Origin: Streptomyces sp. cg36
GTDB lineage: Bacteria > Actinomycetota > Actinomycetes > Streptomycetales > Streptomycetaceae
Assembly (NCBI RefSeq): GCF_041080675.1
Contig: NZ_CP163520.1
Coordinates: 1,550,001 to 1,614,000, forward strand
DNA: 64,000 bases
Direction: 5' to 3'
The notes under the pieces are model-generated. The model did no database searches. It saw only the letters and a list, made by a program, of their open reading frames with translations, and was not told the DNA's origin. Positions 46,962-56,415 of this stretch are shown piece by piece. A program made the position numbers and the translations under genes. Within the stretch, counting starts at the first letter, position 1. Each line of letters begins with the position of its first letter.

Positions 46962-49190
46962 GTGGGCTGGTTCAAGGCGCCGGACGACGGCGCGTCGGGG
47001 GACGCCCGGGGCTCACTGGTGCGCGTGCTCTCCGCGGACCGGGGACGGACCGCGGGCGCGGGCGTCTACCTCTCCGGCCGCAAGCTGCTCACCTGCGCCC
47101 ACGTCATCAACGCGGCGCTCGGCACCCGCATGCTGAGCCCGCGCGACCCGGGCGCGGTCACCCTGGACGTCTCCTTCCCGGCGCTGACCGCCGACTCCCG
47201 GCAGGCCCGGCTGGTGGCCTGGGTGCCGCCGCGCGCCGCGCACCACCCGGGGCCGGTGGCCGACGGCTCCCTGGAGTGGGGCGGCGACCTGGCCGTACTG
47301 GAGCTCGACGAGGCGCCGCCGCCCCCGGTCCGCCCGGTGCGCTGGCTGGACATGCGGGCCGGCCAGCTGGTGCGCGCCTGGTACGGCGGCGGGCAGCCGT
47401 TCAGCTACGCCGACGTCCAGGTCGGGCTCTGCGACGGCCGGATCGGCTATCTCGACGGGCCGCTGTCGGGCGCGGCCGTCGACGAGGGGTACAGCGGCGG
47501 CCCCCTGTGGTCACCGGCCGACGGGGCCGCGGTGGGCCTGGTGATGGGCCGGATCACCGCGCCCGGCGGCCCGCTGGACGCCCAGCACACCCTGCGCCGC
47601 AGCTGGGGCCTGACCTGGCAGTCGGTCCGCCAGGAGCTGGCCCGGGTCGGGGCCGACCCGCACCCGGGCGCGGGCCCCGGCGGCCCGGCGGACGACAACT
47701 CGGTGCGGGACATGATGATGGGCCCGCTGCACGCCCTGCTGGGCGACCCGACCGTGCGCACCGCCCACTGCACGGCGCTCGGCGCCGCCCTGGGGCTGCG
47801 CACCCGGGCCGACGGGACCGCGCCCTCGGTGGAGGAGCTGGCGCAGCTGCTGTGCACGGCCGAGCGCGCGCTGCCGACGCTCGCCGAGTCGCTCGCCGCC
47901 ACCCTGACCGACTCGCGCAGCCGCGCCCAGCTGGACCGGCTGCTCACCCTGGGCCGCCTCACCGAGGCGTCCGGGCTGCTGTCGGTGGCCGAACACCGCA
48001 CGCTGGTGGCCAAGTTGCACCATCTGACCGGCGCGGACCCGGGGCTGCTGCCGAGGGCGGCGACGGCGGCGCTGCCCTATGTGGACCTGCCGCGCCCGCT
48101 GGCCGCCGCGCGCCTGGCCCCCGACGACGTGGCCGGGGCGGTGCGCGCGCTGGAGGGGTGGCCCGGCGACTGCTCACCGGTGCCGGACGAGACACCGCGG
48201 CTGCCCGCGCTGCTGCGGGTCGTCGAGTACGTGGCGGCGGAGACCGGCGGCATCGGCTGCCAGGCACTCCAGGACTGGAGCGCGCAGGTCGCCGCCCGGC
48301 TCGGGGTGCACGCCTCGGCCCTCGGCGAGCGGCGGGCGGACGCGGCCCGCTGGTCGGACCGGTCGACCGGGACCGGCGCCCGGGTCCTGGTGGAGCTCAG
48401 CCGCCACCCCAAGGACCCGGCCGAGCACTACCGCTGCTCGGTGTGGCGGATGCGCGCCGACGGCACCGCCGCCCGCACCGGCGTGGAGGCCGAACGGCCG
48501 CGCACCGGACGGGAGATCGCCCGGCTGGTACGGGAGGTGGCGGGCGGCAGCGAGGCCGCCGGGCAGGGCGTGGCGATGGTCGCGGTCTCGGTCGCCCCGG
48601 ACGCGCTGCACCTGCCGGTGGACGAGTGGGACGGGGCGGGCCCCGACGAGTACGTCCAGGCGCCGCTGGGCGAGGACTTCCACCTCGTCCTGCGCTGCCC
48701 GCAGATCAGACGCCGCTCGCGCACCGGCGCGGGCGACCTGAAGCGCCGCTGGAGCGCCCGCCACCGGGGCGAACCGCTCGTCGCGGACGACCGGATCCGC
48801 GACGAGAACGAACTCGTCGCCCTCCTCAAGACAACCCATCGGGACACCGCCCGCGTCCTGTTGGTGGGGCCTCCCGCGGGCCGCAGACAGCTGGTGCACT
48901 TCTGTCTGGCCATGGGGGTGCCGATCGTCCTGTGGGACCGCGCCGCCGGGGAGCGGGGCGAGGCGGCCCCGGGCGACCCCCGGCACGGCCCGGATCCGCA
49001 CGGTCCGGTCGACGAACTACCGGAGAAGGTACGGCACTTCAGGGTCCGGGCCTACATGGATCCCCAGGTGCCCGCGCGTCCCGCACTGGTGTGGGAGGAC
49101 GCGGGGCTGCCGCTCCCCGACGAGCTCCGGCTCGCCGACCCGGCGGCGGGCACCGCCCACCCCTCGGAAGGAACGGATCAGGCGATATGA
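46962..49190 (+). CDS. Trypsin-like serine protease with C-terminal VMAP-C-like domain
   Basis: A 742-residue cytoplasmic protein (no signal peptide). Residues ~15-225 are a trypsin-like domain with a complete triad: His47 in T-C-A-H, Asp109 in G-G-D-L-A-V-L, Ser178 in G-Y-S-G-G-P. A helical region (~235-310) may be an effector-associated/death-like module. The C-terminal ~400 residues resemble the vWA-MoxR-associated protein C-domain, with P-I-V-L-W-D-R-A and a final A-L-V-W-E-D-A-G-L-P-L-P. Known models make this the effector released when the MoxR/vWA module is triggered. ATGA overlap with the MoxR gene. Confidence 0.82.
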   Translation: MGWFKAPDDGASGDARGSLVRVLSADRGRTAGAGVYLSGRKLLTCAHVINAALGTRMLSPRDPGAVTLDVSFPALTADSRQARLVAWVPPRAAHHPGPVADGSLEWGGDLAVLELDEAPPPPVRPVRWLDMRAGQLVRAWYGGGQPFSYADVQVGLCDGRIGYLDGPLSGAAVDEGYSGGPLWSPADGAAVGLVMGRITAPGGPLDAQHTLRRSWGLTWQSVRQELARVGADPHPGAGPGGPADDNSVRDMMMGPLHALLGDPTVRTAHCTALGAALGLRTRADGTAPSVEELAQLLCTAERALPTLAESLAATLTDSRSRAQLDRLLTLGRLTEASGLLSVAEHRTLVAKLHHLTGADPGLLPRAATAALPYVDLPRPLAAARLAPDDVAGAVRALEGWPGDCSPVPDETPRLPALLRVVEYVAAETGGIGCQALQDWSAQVAARLGVHASALGERRADAARWSDRSTGTGARVLVELSRHPKDPAEHYRCSVWRMRADGTAARTGVEAERPRTGREIARLVREVAGGSEAAGQGVAMVAVSVAPDALHLPVDEWDGAGPDEYVQAPLGEDFHLVLRCPQIRRRSRTGAGDLKRRWSARHRGEPLVADDRIRDENELVALLKTTHRDTARVLLVGPPAGRRQLVHFCLAMGVPIVLWDRAAGERGEAAPGDPRHGPDPHGPVDELPEKVRHFRVRAYMDPQVPARPALVWEDAGLPLPDELRLADPAAGTAHPSEGTDQAI

Positions 49191-50143
49191 CTCAGGACGA
49201 CGGGTGGCGGCTGTTCCGCGGCGACCGCACGCCCCGGGAGGTCGACTTCCCCCAGGCGCCGCCGTGGCGCCAGTTCGCGGGCGCCGACGCGGCCGGGCAC
49301 CGGGTGCGCCACCGCCCGTACCTGATCGGCCGCACCGAGGCCGACGTGGTGAGCGCCGCGCTGCACCTGCGCCGCCCGCTGCTGGTCACCGGGCACCCCG
49401 GGACCGGCAAGTCGTCCCTGGCGCACGCCGTGGCGCACGAGCTGCGGCTCGGCCCGGTGCTCCAGTGGCCGGTCAACAGCCGCTCGGTCCTCAAGGACGC
49501 GCTCTACGGGTACGACGCCATCGGGCGGCTGCGCGAGACCCATCTGCGCCGGGAGCACGACGCCACCGAGCCCGACATCGGCACCTTCGTGCGCCTGGGG
49601 CCGCTGGGCACCGCCCTGGTGCCGCGCGCCCGGCCGCGCGTCCTGCTGGTCGACGAGCTCGACAAGGGCGACGTGGACCTTCCCAACGACCTCCTGACGG
49701 TGTTCGAGGAGGGCGAGTTCGAGATCCCGGAGCTGTCCCGGCTGCCCGAGGCGCAGTCCGAGGTGGAGGTGCTCACCCACGACCCCGAGGGCGGCCGGGT
49801 CACGGTGACCCGGGGGCTGGTGCGCTGCCGGGAGTTCCCGGTGGTGGTGATCACCAGCAATGGCGAGCGGGACTTCCCGCCCGCGTTCCTGCGGCGCTGC
49901 GTCCGGCTCAACCTGCCGGATCCGGACGAGGAGCGGCTGCGCGACATCGTGGCCGCGCACCTGGGCGACGGGGCGCTGAGCAACGTGGACGACCTGCTGT
50001 ACGCGTTCCTGAACCGCCGGGCGCCGGGCGAGCTCGCCACCGACCAGCTGCTCAACGCGGTCTTCCTGCGCAAGGGAGGGGTGAACCTCAACGCCGAGGG
50101 CCTGCTGGACGCGGTGCTGCACCGGCTCGGCGGGACGGTGTAG
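49187..50143 (+). CDS. MoxR-type AAA+ ATPase
   Basis: A 318-residue AAA+ ATPase. Walker A is G-H-P-G-T-G-K-S-S (residues 69-77), Walker B V-L-L-V-D-E-L-D-K (~150), sensor 1 V-I-T-S-N-G-E and an Arg finger follow in F-L-R-R-C-V-R-L. MoxR proteins pair with vWA proteins as chaperone-like remodellers. It lies between the protease-VMAP gene and the vWA-containing gene, with a 4-bp overlap before and 2 bp after, the order known for ternary VMAP/MoxR/vWA systems. Confidence 0.9.
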   Translation: MTQDDGWRLFRGDRTPREVDFPQAPPWRQFAGADAAGHRVRHRPYLIGRTEADVVSAALHLRRPLLVTGHPGTGKSSLAHAVAHELRLGPVLQWPVNSRSVLKDALYGYDAIGRLRETHLRREHDATEPDIGTFVRLGPLGTALVPRARPRVLLVDELDKGDVDLPNDLLTVFEEGEFEIPELSRLPEAQSEVEVLTHDPEGGRVTVTRGLVRCREFPVVVITSNGERDFPPAFLRRCVRLNLPDPDEERLRDIVAAHLGDGALSNVDDLLYAFLNRRAPGELATDQLLNAVFLRKGGVNLNAEGLLDAVLHRLGGTV

Positions 50144-50145
50144 GC

Positions 50146-53100
50146 GTGCCGCGCGCCGACCCCTCCGACGCCCTCACCCGGTTCGCCGCCGCGGTCGGGG
50201 ACGAGCTCTCCACCCATGAGCTCCTGGACACGCTGTGGCTGGCGGCCCGGCTGCCCGCGGGCGCGTCCGCCCCGCTGGCGAGCGCCCTGGCCCCGGACCG
50301 TGCGCAGCGGCCCGTGGAGGAGCCGTGGGGCGGGGACGGCGCGGCCCCCCGGGACCCGGCGGCGCCGTCCGGCGGGGCACGCGGGGACGGCCCGGAGCGC
50401 GGCGAGGGCTCCCAGCCGCCGCTGCCCAGCCAGCTCCTGGGCGCGCTGCACGCCGCCGCCGCCTCGCGCAGCGCCCCCGAGTTCTCCGACGCCCCCGCCG
50501 CCCCGCCCCGCCCGGCGCGCGGGACCGGGGCGATGCCGGTGCGGGTGCCGGAGGAGAAGGCGCTGGGCGACGGCGAACTGCGGCTGAGCCGGGCGCTGCG
50601 GCTGCTGAAGCAGCCCCATGTCGACGCGTACTCCTGGGAGTTCGACGACACCGCGACGGCCTCGGCGATGGCCGAGAGCGGACTGCCCGACGTGGTGATG
50701 CGGCCGGCCCGCCGGCGCTGGCTCGATCTCACCCTGCTCATCGACGACGGCCTGTCGATGCTGCTGTGGCGCCGGCTCGCCACCGAACTGCGGTCCGTCT
50801 TCGAGCGGTTGGGGGCGTTCCGGGACGTCCGGGTGCACGGCCTGGACACCCGTACGACCGCCGCGCCCTCGCTGCGGGCGCGCCCCTTCGACTCCGGGCT
50901 GCCGCCGCTCTCGCCCGCCTCGGCCGCCGACCCCTCGGGCCGCACCCTGGTCCTGGTGATCAGCGACGGGGTGGGGGCCTGCTGGCGGGACGGCCGGATG
51001 CACACCACCCTCCAGCGCTGGGCCCGGCAGGGTCCCACGGCCGTGCTGCACGCGCTGCCCGCGCACATGTGGGACGGCTCCGGCATCCGCTGCGAGCAGT
51101 GGTCGGTGACCACCCGGCGGCGCGGCGCGGCCAACCGCAGCTGGGAGGTGACCGATCCGCTGCTGCCGCCCGGCCTCGGCGTCGCCTTCCCCGGTGTGCC
51201 CGTACCCGTACTGGAGCCGGATCCCTCGGCGGTCTCCGCGTGGGCGCGGCTGGTGGCCTCGCCCGGGGCCAGCGCCGAACTGCCGCTGCTGGCACCGGCG
51301 GGCACCCCGGGGCCCCGGGGCCGGGCCGGGACGCGGGGGCCGGACGTGCCGGACGCGGTGCTGCGGTTCCGGGACGCCGCCTCCCCGGGGGCCTACCGGC
51401 TGGCCGCGCACCTCGCCGCGATCTCGCCGCTGACGGTGCCGGTGATGCGGCTGGTGCAGGCGTCCGTGCCGTGGCGCTCGGACACCGCGCACCTGGCCGA
51501 GGTGTTCCTGGGCGGGCTGATGCGCCAGGCCGACCCGGCCGAGGACCGGCTGCCCGCCCAGCACCGCCGGTTCGGCTTCCTCGACGGCGTCCAGGAGATC
51601 CTGCTCGACACCGCCTCCCCGATCGACCTGCTGCGCACCACCCGCGCGGTGACCGAGCGCCTGGCCACCCTGGTGGGCCGCTCCCCCGACTTCCCGGCCT
51701 GGCTCGCCCACCCGTCGGGCACCGGTGAACTCCTGCCCGGCACCCGGCCGTTCGCCTGGCTGGAGGACCGGCTGCTGACCCATCTGGGGGCGCGGCCGAT
51801 GGTGGTGCTGCGCCCGCCGCTGCCCGCCGCCGAGTACGAGGACACCCGGCTGCCGTCGGTCCTGGAGGCGGCCCCCTCCTGGCAGCCGCTGCAGATGCTG
51901 GACCTGCGCGCGCTCGGCCCGTACACCCTGCGGATGCGCGACGAGGCGGGCGGCAAGGCCGTCGCCTACATCGGCGAGGACATCGACGGCGAGCAGGTGC
52001 TGCTCAGGATCGCCCGCTCGCCCGACTCCCCCACCGCGCGCGAGCTCCTGGACACCGAGCGGCGGGCCCTGCGCCGGATGGACGGGGTGTACGCGCCCGC
52101 CGTGGTCGCCAGCGACCTCGACGAGGCCACCTCCACCCCGTGGATCGCCCTGCGCTTCACCCCGCTCAGCACCGGACTGCCCGCGCCGACCCTGCGGGCC
52201 GTGCTGCACGCGGCCGGGCCGCTGCGGGACTCGCCGCTGCTGGCGTGGCTGGGCTGGAGCCTGGCCCGCGCGGTGGCCCGCTGCCACGCCAAGGGCCTGG
52301 TGCACGGCGCCCTGACGCCGGGCACGGTGCTGGTCACCGAGCGGACCCTGCACATCATCAGCTGGACCTCGGTACGGATCGACGGGGCCTCCAGCGCCTC
52401 GCTGCTCACCGTGCCGCCCAGCTCGCCCTACCGGGCGCCCGAGGTGACGTCGTGGGGCGAGTCGCGGATCACGGCCGGTGACGTCTACTCGATCGGGGCG
52501 ATCCTGCTGCACGCCGTGACGGGGCGGCACTGGCGCCGCTACCAGTTCGAACTGCTCGCCCACGACCCGGAGTTCCGCCGTCTGGACGAGAGCCTGCGGG
52601 AGCTGCTGCTGCGCGCGGTGGAGGAGGAGCCGGAGGCCCGGCCGACCGCCCGCGAGCTCGCCGAGGCGTTCGGCGCGCTGCTGCCGATGCCGGTGGAGGA
52701 GTGGGAGGACGAGACGGCGGACGAGACGGCGGACGAACCGGCCGAGGATCCGGCGGAGGACCGCGCCGAGTGGATCCGTACGATCCGGGCGCCGCTCGCG
52801 CGTCCGCTGCGGATCGCCGTGGTCGGCGTCAAGGACCGGGCCGGGTGCACCACCACCGCCACGGTCCTGGGCGCGGTCCTCGCCGAGCAGCGCCAGGAGC
52901 CGGTGCTGGCCATCGACACCGACCGGCACGCGGGCACCCACATCCACCTCGCCCGGCGCGTCTACCGCGCCACCGAGGCCCGGCTGACCGAACTGGCCAG
53001 GTCAGGACAGGACATCGGGGACTTCGACGACCTGCGGATGTTCCTCTCCCAGCACCGCTCCGGCCTGATGGTGCTGGCCAATGACTCGGTGACCCATCCG

Positions 53101-53541
53101 CCGTCGGCCGACCAGTTCACCGACGGCCAGTTCCGCCAGGTCGTGGAGGTGACCGAGCCGTACTTCCCGGTGACGATCGCCGACACCGACAAGTTCCCGC
53201 AGGGCGTCCTGGAACTCGCCAACCGCGTGGTGATCGTCTCCCGCGCCGACCCGGCCGGGGTGACCCAGGCCCAGCGGGCCGTGGACCGCCTGGTGGCGAT
53301 GGGCCGGCCGGGTCTGGTGTCGGACGCCGTGCTGGTCCTCAACCACAGCCGCCCGGCGGCCGGCTGGGCGCTGGACGCGGCGACCCTGCGGGGGCTCGGA
53401 TCGCGGCTGCGGGGCGTGGTCATGGTGCCGCGCGACGGCCATCTGACGACGGGCAGTGCGGTCGAACTGTCCTGGCTGGCCCGGGAGACGTACACGGCGT
53501 ATCTCCGGCTGGCGGCGATGCTGCTGCCCGACGGGCTCTGA
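50146..53541 (+). CDS. SAV_2336-type vWA-like protein fused to a pseudokinase and a MinD/ParA-like P-loop domain
   Basis: A 1,131-residue multidomain protein. N-terminal ~190 residues include a linker rich in Pro/Gly. Residues ~195-370 are vWA-like, with a MIDAS-like D-D-G-L-S and V-L-V-I-S-D-G. Residues ~580-870 are a protein-kinase fold that looks inactive: the ATP-lysine strand is V-L-L-R-I-A, the HRD motif is V-H-G-A-L-T-P (~718) and the DFG position reads S-W-T. After an acidic linker, residues ~890-1131 are a MinD-like ATPase with V-G-V-K-D-R-A-G-C-T-T-T, keeping the deviant Lys but replacing the P-loop Lys by Cys. The GTG start follows MoxR directly. Confidence 0.82.
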   Translation: MPRADPSDALTRFAAAVGDELSTHELLDTLWLAARLPAGASAPLASALAPDRAQRPVEEPWGGDGAAPRDPAAPSGGARGDGPERGEGSQPPLPSQLLGALHAAAASRSAPEFSDAPAAPPRPARGTGAMPVRVPEEKALGDGELRLSRALRLLKQPHVDAYSWEFDDTATASAMAESGLPDVVMRPARRRWLDLTLLIDDGLSMLLWRRLATELRSVFERLGAFRDVRVHGLDTRTTAAPSLRARPFDSGLPPLSPASAADPSGRTLVLVISDGVGACWRDGRMHTTLQRWARQGPTAVLHALPAHMWDGSGIRCEQWSVTTRRRGAANRSWEVTDPLLPPGLGVAFPGVPVPVLEPDPSAVSAWARLVASPGASAELPLLAPAGTPGPRGRAGTRGPDVPDAVLRFRDAASPGAYRLAAHLAAISPLTVPVMRLVQASVPWRSDTAHLAEVFLGGLMRQADPAEDRLPAQHRRFGFLDGVQEILLDTASPIDLLRTTRAVTERLATLVGRSPDFPAWLAHPSGTGELLPGTRPFAWLEDRLLTHLGARPMVVLRPPLPAAEYEDTRLPSVLEAAPSWQPLQMLDLRALGPYTLRMRDEAGGKAVAYIGEDIDGEQVLLRIARSPDSPTARELLDTERRALRRMDGVYAPAVVASDLDEATSTPWIALRFTPLSTGLPAPTLRAVLHAAGPLRDSPLLAWLGWSLARAVARCHAKGLVHGALTPGTVLVTERTLHIISWTSVRIDGASSASLLTVPPSSPYRAPEVTSWGESRITAGDVYSIGAILLHAVTGRHWRRYQFELLAHDPEFRRLDESLRELLLRAVEEEPEARPTARELAEAFGALLPMPVEEWEDETADETADEPAEDPAEDRAEWIRTIRAPLARPLRIAVVGVKDRAGCTTTATVLGAVLAEQRQEPVLAIDTDRHAGTHIHLARRVYRATEARLTELARSGQDIGDFDDLRMFLSQHRSGLMVLANDSVTHPPSADQFTDGQFRQVVEVTEPYFPVTIADTDKFPQGVLELANRVVIVSRADPAGVTQAQRAVDRLVAMGRPGLVSDAVLVLNHSRPAAGWALDAATLRGLGSRLRGVVMVPRDGHLTTGSAVELSWLARETYTAYLRLAAMLLPDGL

Positions 53542-53613
53542 GGTTGACGGCTCCTCGGCGGCGCGGACCTCGGGCCGCCGCGCGCCGCCAACCGCCCATC
53601 AAGGACGGGCTGT

Positions 53614-54114
53614 TCAGAACAGCGCCTGCTCCCCCGTGCCGCGCTCGAACGCCAGCAGGCGCTGCTTGCGGTCGAGGCCGCCGCCGTAGCCGGTGAGGCT
53701 GCCGGAGGCGCCGATCACCCGGTGGCAGGGGACGATGATCCCGACCGGGTTCTTGCCGTTGGCGAGCCCGACGGCGCGGGAGGCGCCGGGGTTGCCGAGG
53801 GCCTCGGCGAGTTCCCCGTAGGAGCGCGTCTCGCCGAACGGGATCCGGCACAGCTGCTCCCAGACGGCGCGCTGGAACTCGGTGCCCCGCAGGTCCAACT
53901 CCAGGTCGAACGAGGTGAGTTCGCCCGCGAAGTACGCGTCGAGCTGGCGGATCACCTCCGGGAACGGGCCGCCGTCGTCCCGTTCCCCGAAGGTCGCCTC
54001 GTCCGGCCGGTGCCGCTGCCCCTCCATGTGCAGGCGGCTCAGGACGCCGTCCTCGGCCACCAGGGTGAGCGGGCCGTACGGGCTGTCGGTGACGGTGTGC
54101 GTGGTGGTGGTCAT
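53614..54114 (-). CDS. ogt: Methylated-DNA-[protein]-cysteine S-methyltransferase
   Basis: A 166-residue suicide repair protein removing O6-alkyl groups from guanine. The acceptor motif I-I-V-P-C-H-R-V has Cys130; the helix-turn-helix F-G-E-T-R-S-Y-G-E-L-A and the N-terminal ribonuclease-H-like domain are both present. ATG chosen with GAGG upstream; an ATG five codons earlier would overlap the AdaA-AlkA stop by ATGA. Either way it follows the AdaA-AlkA gene in one operon, the usual adaptive-response arrangement. Confidence 0.93.
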   Translation of the reverse strand: MTTTTHTVTDSPYGPLTLVAEDGVLSRLHMEGQRHRPDEATFGERDDGGPFPEVIRQLDAYFAGELTSFDLELDLRGTEFQRAVWEQLCRIPFGETRSYGELAEALGNPGASRAVGLANGKNPVGIIVPCHRVIGASGSLTGYGGGLDRKQRLLAFERGTGEQALF

Positions 54115-54125
54115 CGTGAACGTCC

Positions 54126-55631
54126 TCATACGGGGAGGTGGTTGATGGGGTGGTCGTCGGTGGCCCACAGATACTGCACCGCGTAGGCCCGCCAGGGCCG
54201 CCAGGCCGCGGCGCTCGCGGTGAGGGCGGCCGGGGACGAGGGCAGCCCGAGCGCCGCCGCCGCGCGCCGCACCCCCAGGTCGGAGGGGAGGAAGGCGTCC
54301 GGGTCGCCGAGCGCCCGCATCGCGATCACCTCCACGGTCCACGGTCCGAAGCCGGGAAGCGCGAGCAGCTGGGCCCGCACCCGGTCCCAGTCGCTGTCCA
54401 GGCCGAGGCTCAGCGAACCGTCGGCCAGGGCGCCGACCAGGGTGATCAGGGTGGTGCGGCGGCTGCGCGGCAGGGCCAGCGTCTCCGGGTCGAGCGCCGC
54501 CAGCGCCCGTGAGGTGGGGAAGAGATGGGTCAGCCCGCCCCCGGGGTCCGCCACCGGCTCGCCGTGCGCCCGCACCAGCCGGGCCGCGTGGGTGCGGGCG
54601 GCGGCCGTCGACACCTGCTGGCCGAGCACCGCCCGTACGGCGAACTCCGCCGCGTCGACCGTACGCGGCACCCGGCGTCCGGGGGCCTTGTCGACCAGCG
54701 GGGCGAGCAGCGGGTCGGCGCGCAGCCGGTCGTCCACGGCGACGGGGTCGGCGTCCAGGTCCAGCATCCAGCGGCAGCGGCTGATGGCGATGGTGAGGTC
54801 GCGCAGATCGGTGAGCGAGAGCAGACACCCGATGTGGTCGGGGTTCGGGGTGAGTTCGACGATGCCGTGCCCGTACGGGAGGGACAGCGTGCGGCGGTAC
54901 GCGCCGCCCCGCCACTCCTCCACGCCCGGCACCGCCGTCGCGGCCAGGTGCCCGAAGAGGTTGTCCGGGTTGAGCGGGGCCCGGTGGGGCAGCCGCAGGG
55001 CGATCGTGCCGGGGGTCTGGCGGGCGATGCCGCCGGCGGCCCGGGCGCGCAGCTCGGTCGGGGCGAGCGCGAAGACCTCGCGGACCGTCTCGTTGAAGGT
55101 CCGCACCGAGGAGAACCCCGCCGCGAACGCCACGTCCGCCATCGCCAGCGCGGTGGTCTCGATCAGGATCCGGGCGGTCTGGGCACGCTGGGCGCGGGCC
55201 AGGGCGAGGGGCCCCGCGCCGAGCTCGGCCAGCAGCTGGCGCTCGATCTGGCGGGCGCTGTACCCGAGCCGCGCGGCGAGCCCGGGCACGCCCTCGCGGT
55301 CCACGACGCCGTCCCGGATGAGCCGCATGGCGCGGGCGACGGAGTCGGCGCGCGCGTTCCACTCCGGCGAGCCGGGGGTGGTGTCCGGGCGGCACCGCTT
55401 GCAGGCCCGGAACCCGGCCTGCTGGCAGGCGGCGGCGCTCGGGTAGAAGGTCATGTTCTCGACCTTGGGCGGCACGGCGGGGCAACTGGGCCGGCAGTAG
55501 ATCCGGGTGGTGAGCACGGCCGTGAAGAACCACCCGTCGAACCGGGCGTCCTTGGACTGAACGGCCCGGACACACCGCTCGGTGTCGGCGTGCATGGCCG
55601 CGGGGGCGGGGGCGCTGTCGGCTGGACTCAT
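54126..55631 (-). CDS. alkA: AdaA-AlkA fusion: methylphosphotriester sensor/AraC regulator plus 3-methyladenine DNA glycosylase
   Basis: A 501-residue bifunctional protein. Residues ~15-95 are the Ada zinc domain with Cys46, Cys50, Cys77 and Cys80 (Y-C-R-P-S-C ... A-C-K-R-C); methylation of one Cys switches on transcription. An AraC-type HTH (~100-190) follows, with V-A-F-A-A-G-F-S-S-V-R-T-F-N. The C-terminal half is an AlkA glycosylase with L-P-G-F-G-P-W-T-V-E (helix-hairpin-helix) and catalytic Asp in F-L-P-S-D. It should autoregulate and control the downstream ogt gene. A later ATG at codon 13 is an alternative start. Confidence 0.92.
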   Translation of the reverse strand: MSPADSAPAPAAMHADTERCVRAVQSKDARFDGWFFTAVLTTRIYCRPSCPAVPPKVENMTFYPSAAACQQAGFRACKRCRPDTTPGSPEWNARADSVARAMRLIRDGVVDREGVPGLAARLGYSARQIERQLLAELGAGPLALARAQRAQTARILIETTALAMADVAFAAGFSSVRTFNETVREVFALAPTELRARAAGGIARQTPGTIALRLPHRAPLNPDNLFGHLAATAVPGVEEWRGGAYRRTLSLPYGHGIVELTPNPDHIGCLLSLTDLRDLTIAISRCRWMLDLDADPVAVDDRLRADPLLAPLVDKAPGRRVPRTVDAAEFAVRAVLGQQVSTAAARTHAARLVRAHGEPVADPGGGLTHLFPTSRALAALDPETLALPRSRRTTLITLVGALADGSLSLGLDSDWDRVRAQLLALPGFGPWTVEVIAMRALGDPDAFLPSDLGVRRAAAALGLPSSPAALTASAAAWRPWRAYAVQYLWATDDHPINHLPV

Positions 55632-55695
55632 GGACCCAGGATCGTCGACGAGGAGGGGCGTCGCTGGCAGAAATCCGACATCAACCTGGGGGCGG

Positions 55696-55765
55696 CCTGG
55701 GGGGCGGGGGGCCACTGAGGCAGGTCTGCCCCTGGGGGGCGGGGGGCCGCTGAGGCAGGTCTGCC
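55696..55765. repeat. 35-bp tandem duplication
   Basis: Two adjacent 35-bp copies (55696-55730, 55731-55765) differ by one base (GGCCACTGAGG versus GGCCGCTGAGG). It is in the noncoding gap between the AdaA-AlkA and macrodomain genes. No further copies were seen nearby. Confidence 0.8.
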
Positions 55766-55848
55766 CGCCTGCGGGCCCACGAGAGCCGGTCGCCCCCGGG
55801 CCGGTCAGGGGCCCGGGGAACGGAACGGGGCGACCCGCACCCCGTGAG

Positions 55849-56415
55849 TCACGCCCTCGCCGTCGCCGCCGCAAACGCCCCGTACGCCGCCTCGTCGAAC
55901 AGCACGAACCGCACCTCTTCGACGGGGGCCACCGCAGCCTCCCGTACGGCCCGCACGGCCACCCGTGCCCCGTCCTCGACGGGCCACCGGTACACCCCCG
56001 TGGAGATCGCCGGGAACGCCACGCTCCGGGCCCCCAGCTCCCCCGCCACCCGCAGCGACTCCCGGTAGCACGAGGCGAGCAGCTCGGAGCGGTCCTCGTC
56101 GGGCTGCCAGACCGGCCCGACGGTGTGGATCACCCACCGGGCGTCGAGGCGGCCCGCCGTGGTGGCGACGGCCCGGCCGACCGGCAGCCCCTTGCCGTAG
56201 TGGGAGGCCCGCAGCCGCCGGCAGTCGGCGAGGATCTCCGGGCCGCCCCGCCGGTGGATCGCCCCGTCCACCCCTCCCCCGCCCAGCAGCGACGAGTTCG
56301 CCGCGTTCACGATCGCGTCCACGCTCTGCTCGGTGATGTCGCCCCGGACCAGCACGATCGGCACGGACCCCGCCGCTGCCCCGCTCGTACCGCGCTCCCC
56401 GCGGCCCCCGCTCAC
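55849..56415 (-). CDS. Macrodomain protein (O-acetyl-ADP-ribose deacetylase-like)
   Basis: A macrodomain of about 170 residues: [23 protein letters not shown] is the ADP-ribose loop with the catalytic Asn/Asp region of the MacroD class, and F-P-A-I-S-T-G-V-Y is loop 2. It probably removes ADP-ribose from proteins or deacetylates O-acetyl-ADP-ribose. Two GTG starts fit: the one chosen overlaps the TGA of the upstream FAD gene (188 residues); one 17 codons later opens directly at the domain (171 residues). Confidence 0.9.
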   Translation of the reverse strand: MSGGRGERGTSGAAAGSVPIVLVRGDITEQSVDAIVNAANSSLLGGGGVDGAIHRRGGPEILADCRRLRASHYGKGLPVGRAVATTAGRLDARWVIHTVGPVWQPDEDRSELLASCYRESLRVAGELGARSVAFPAISTGVYRWPVEDGARVAVRAVREAAVAPVEEVRFVLFDEAAYGAFAAATARA

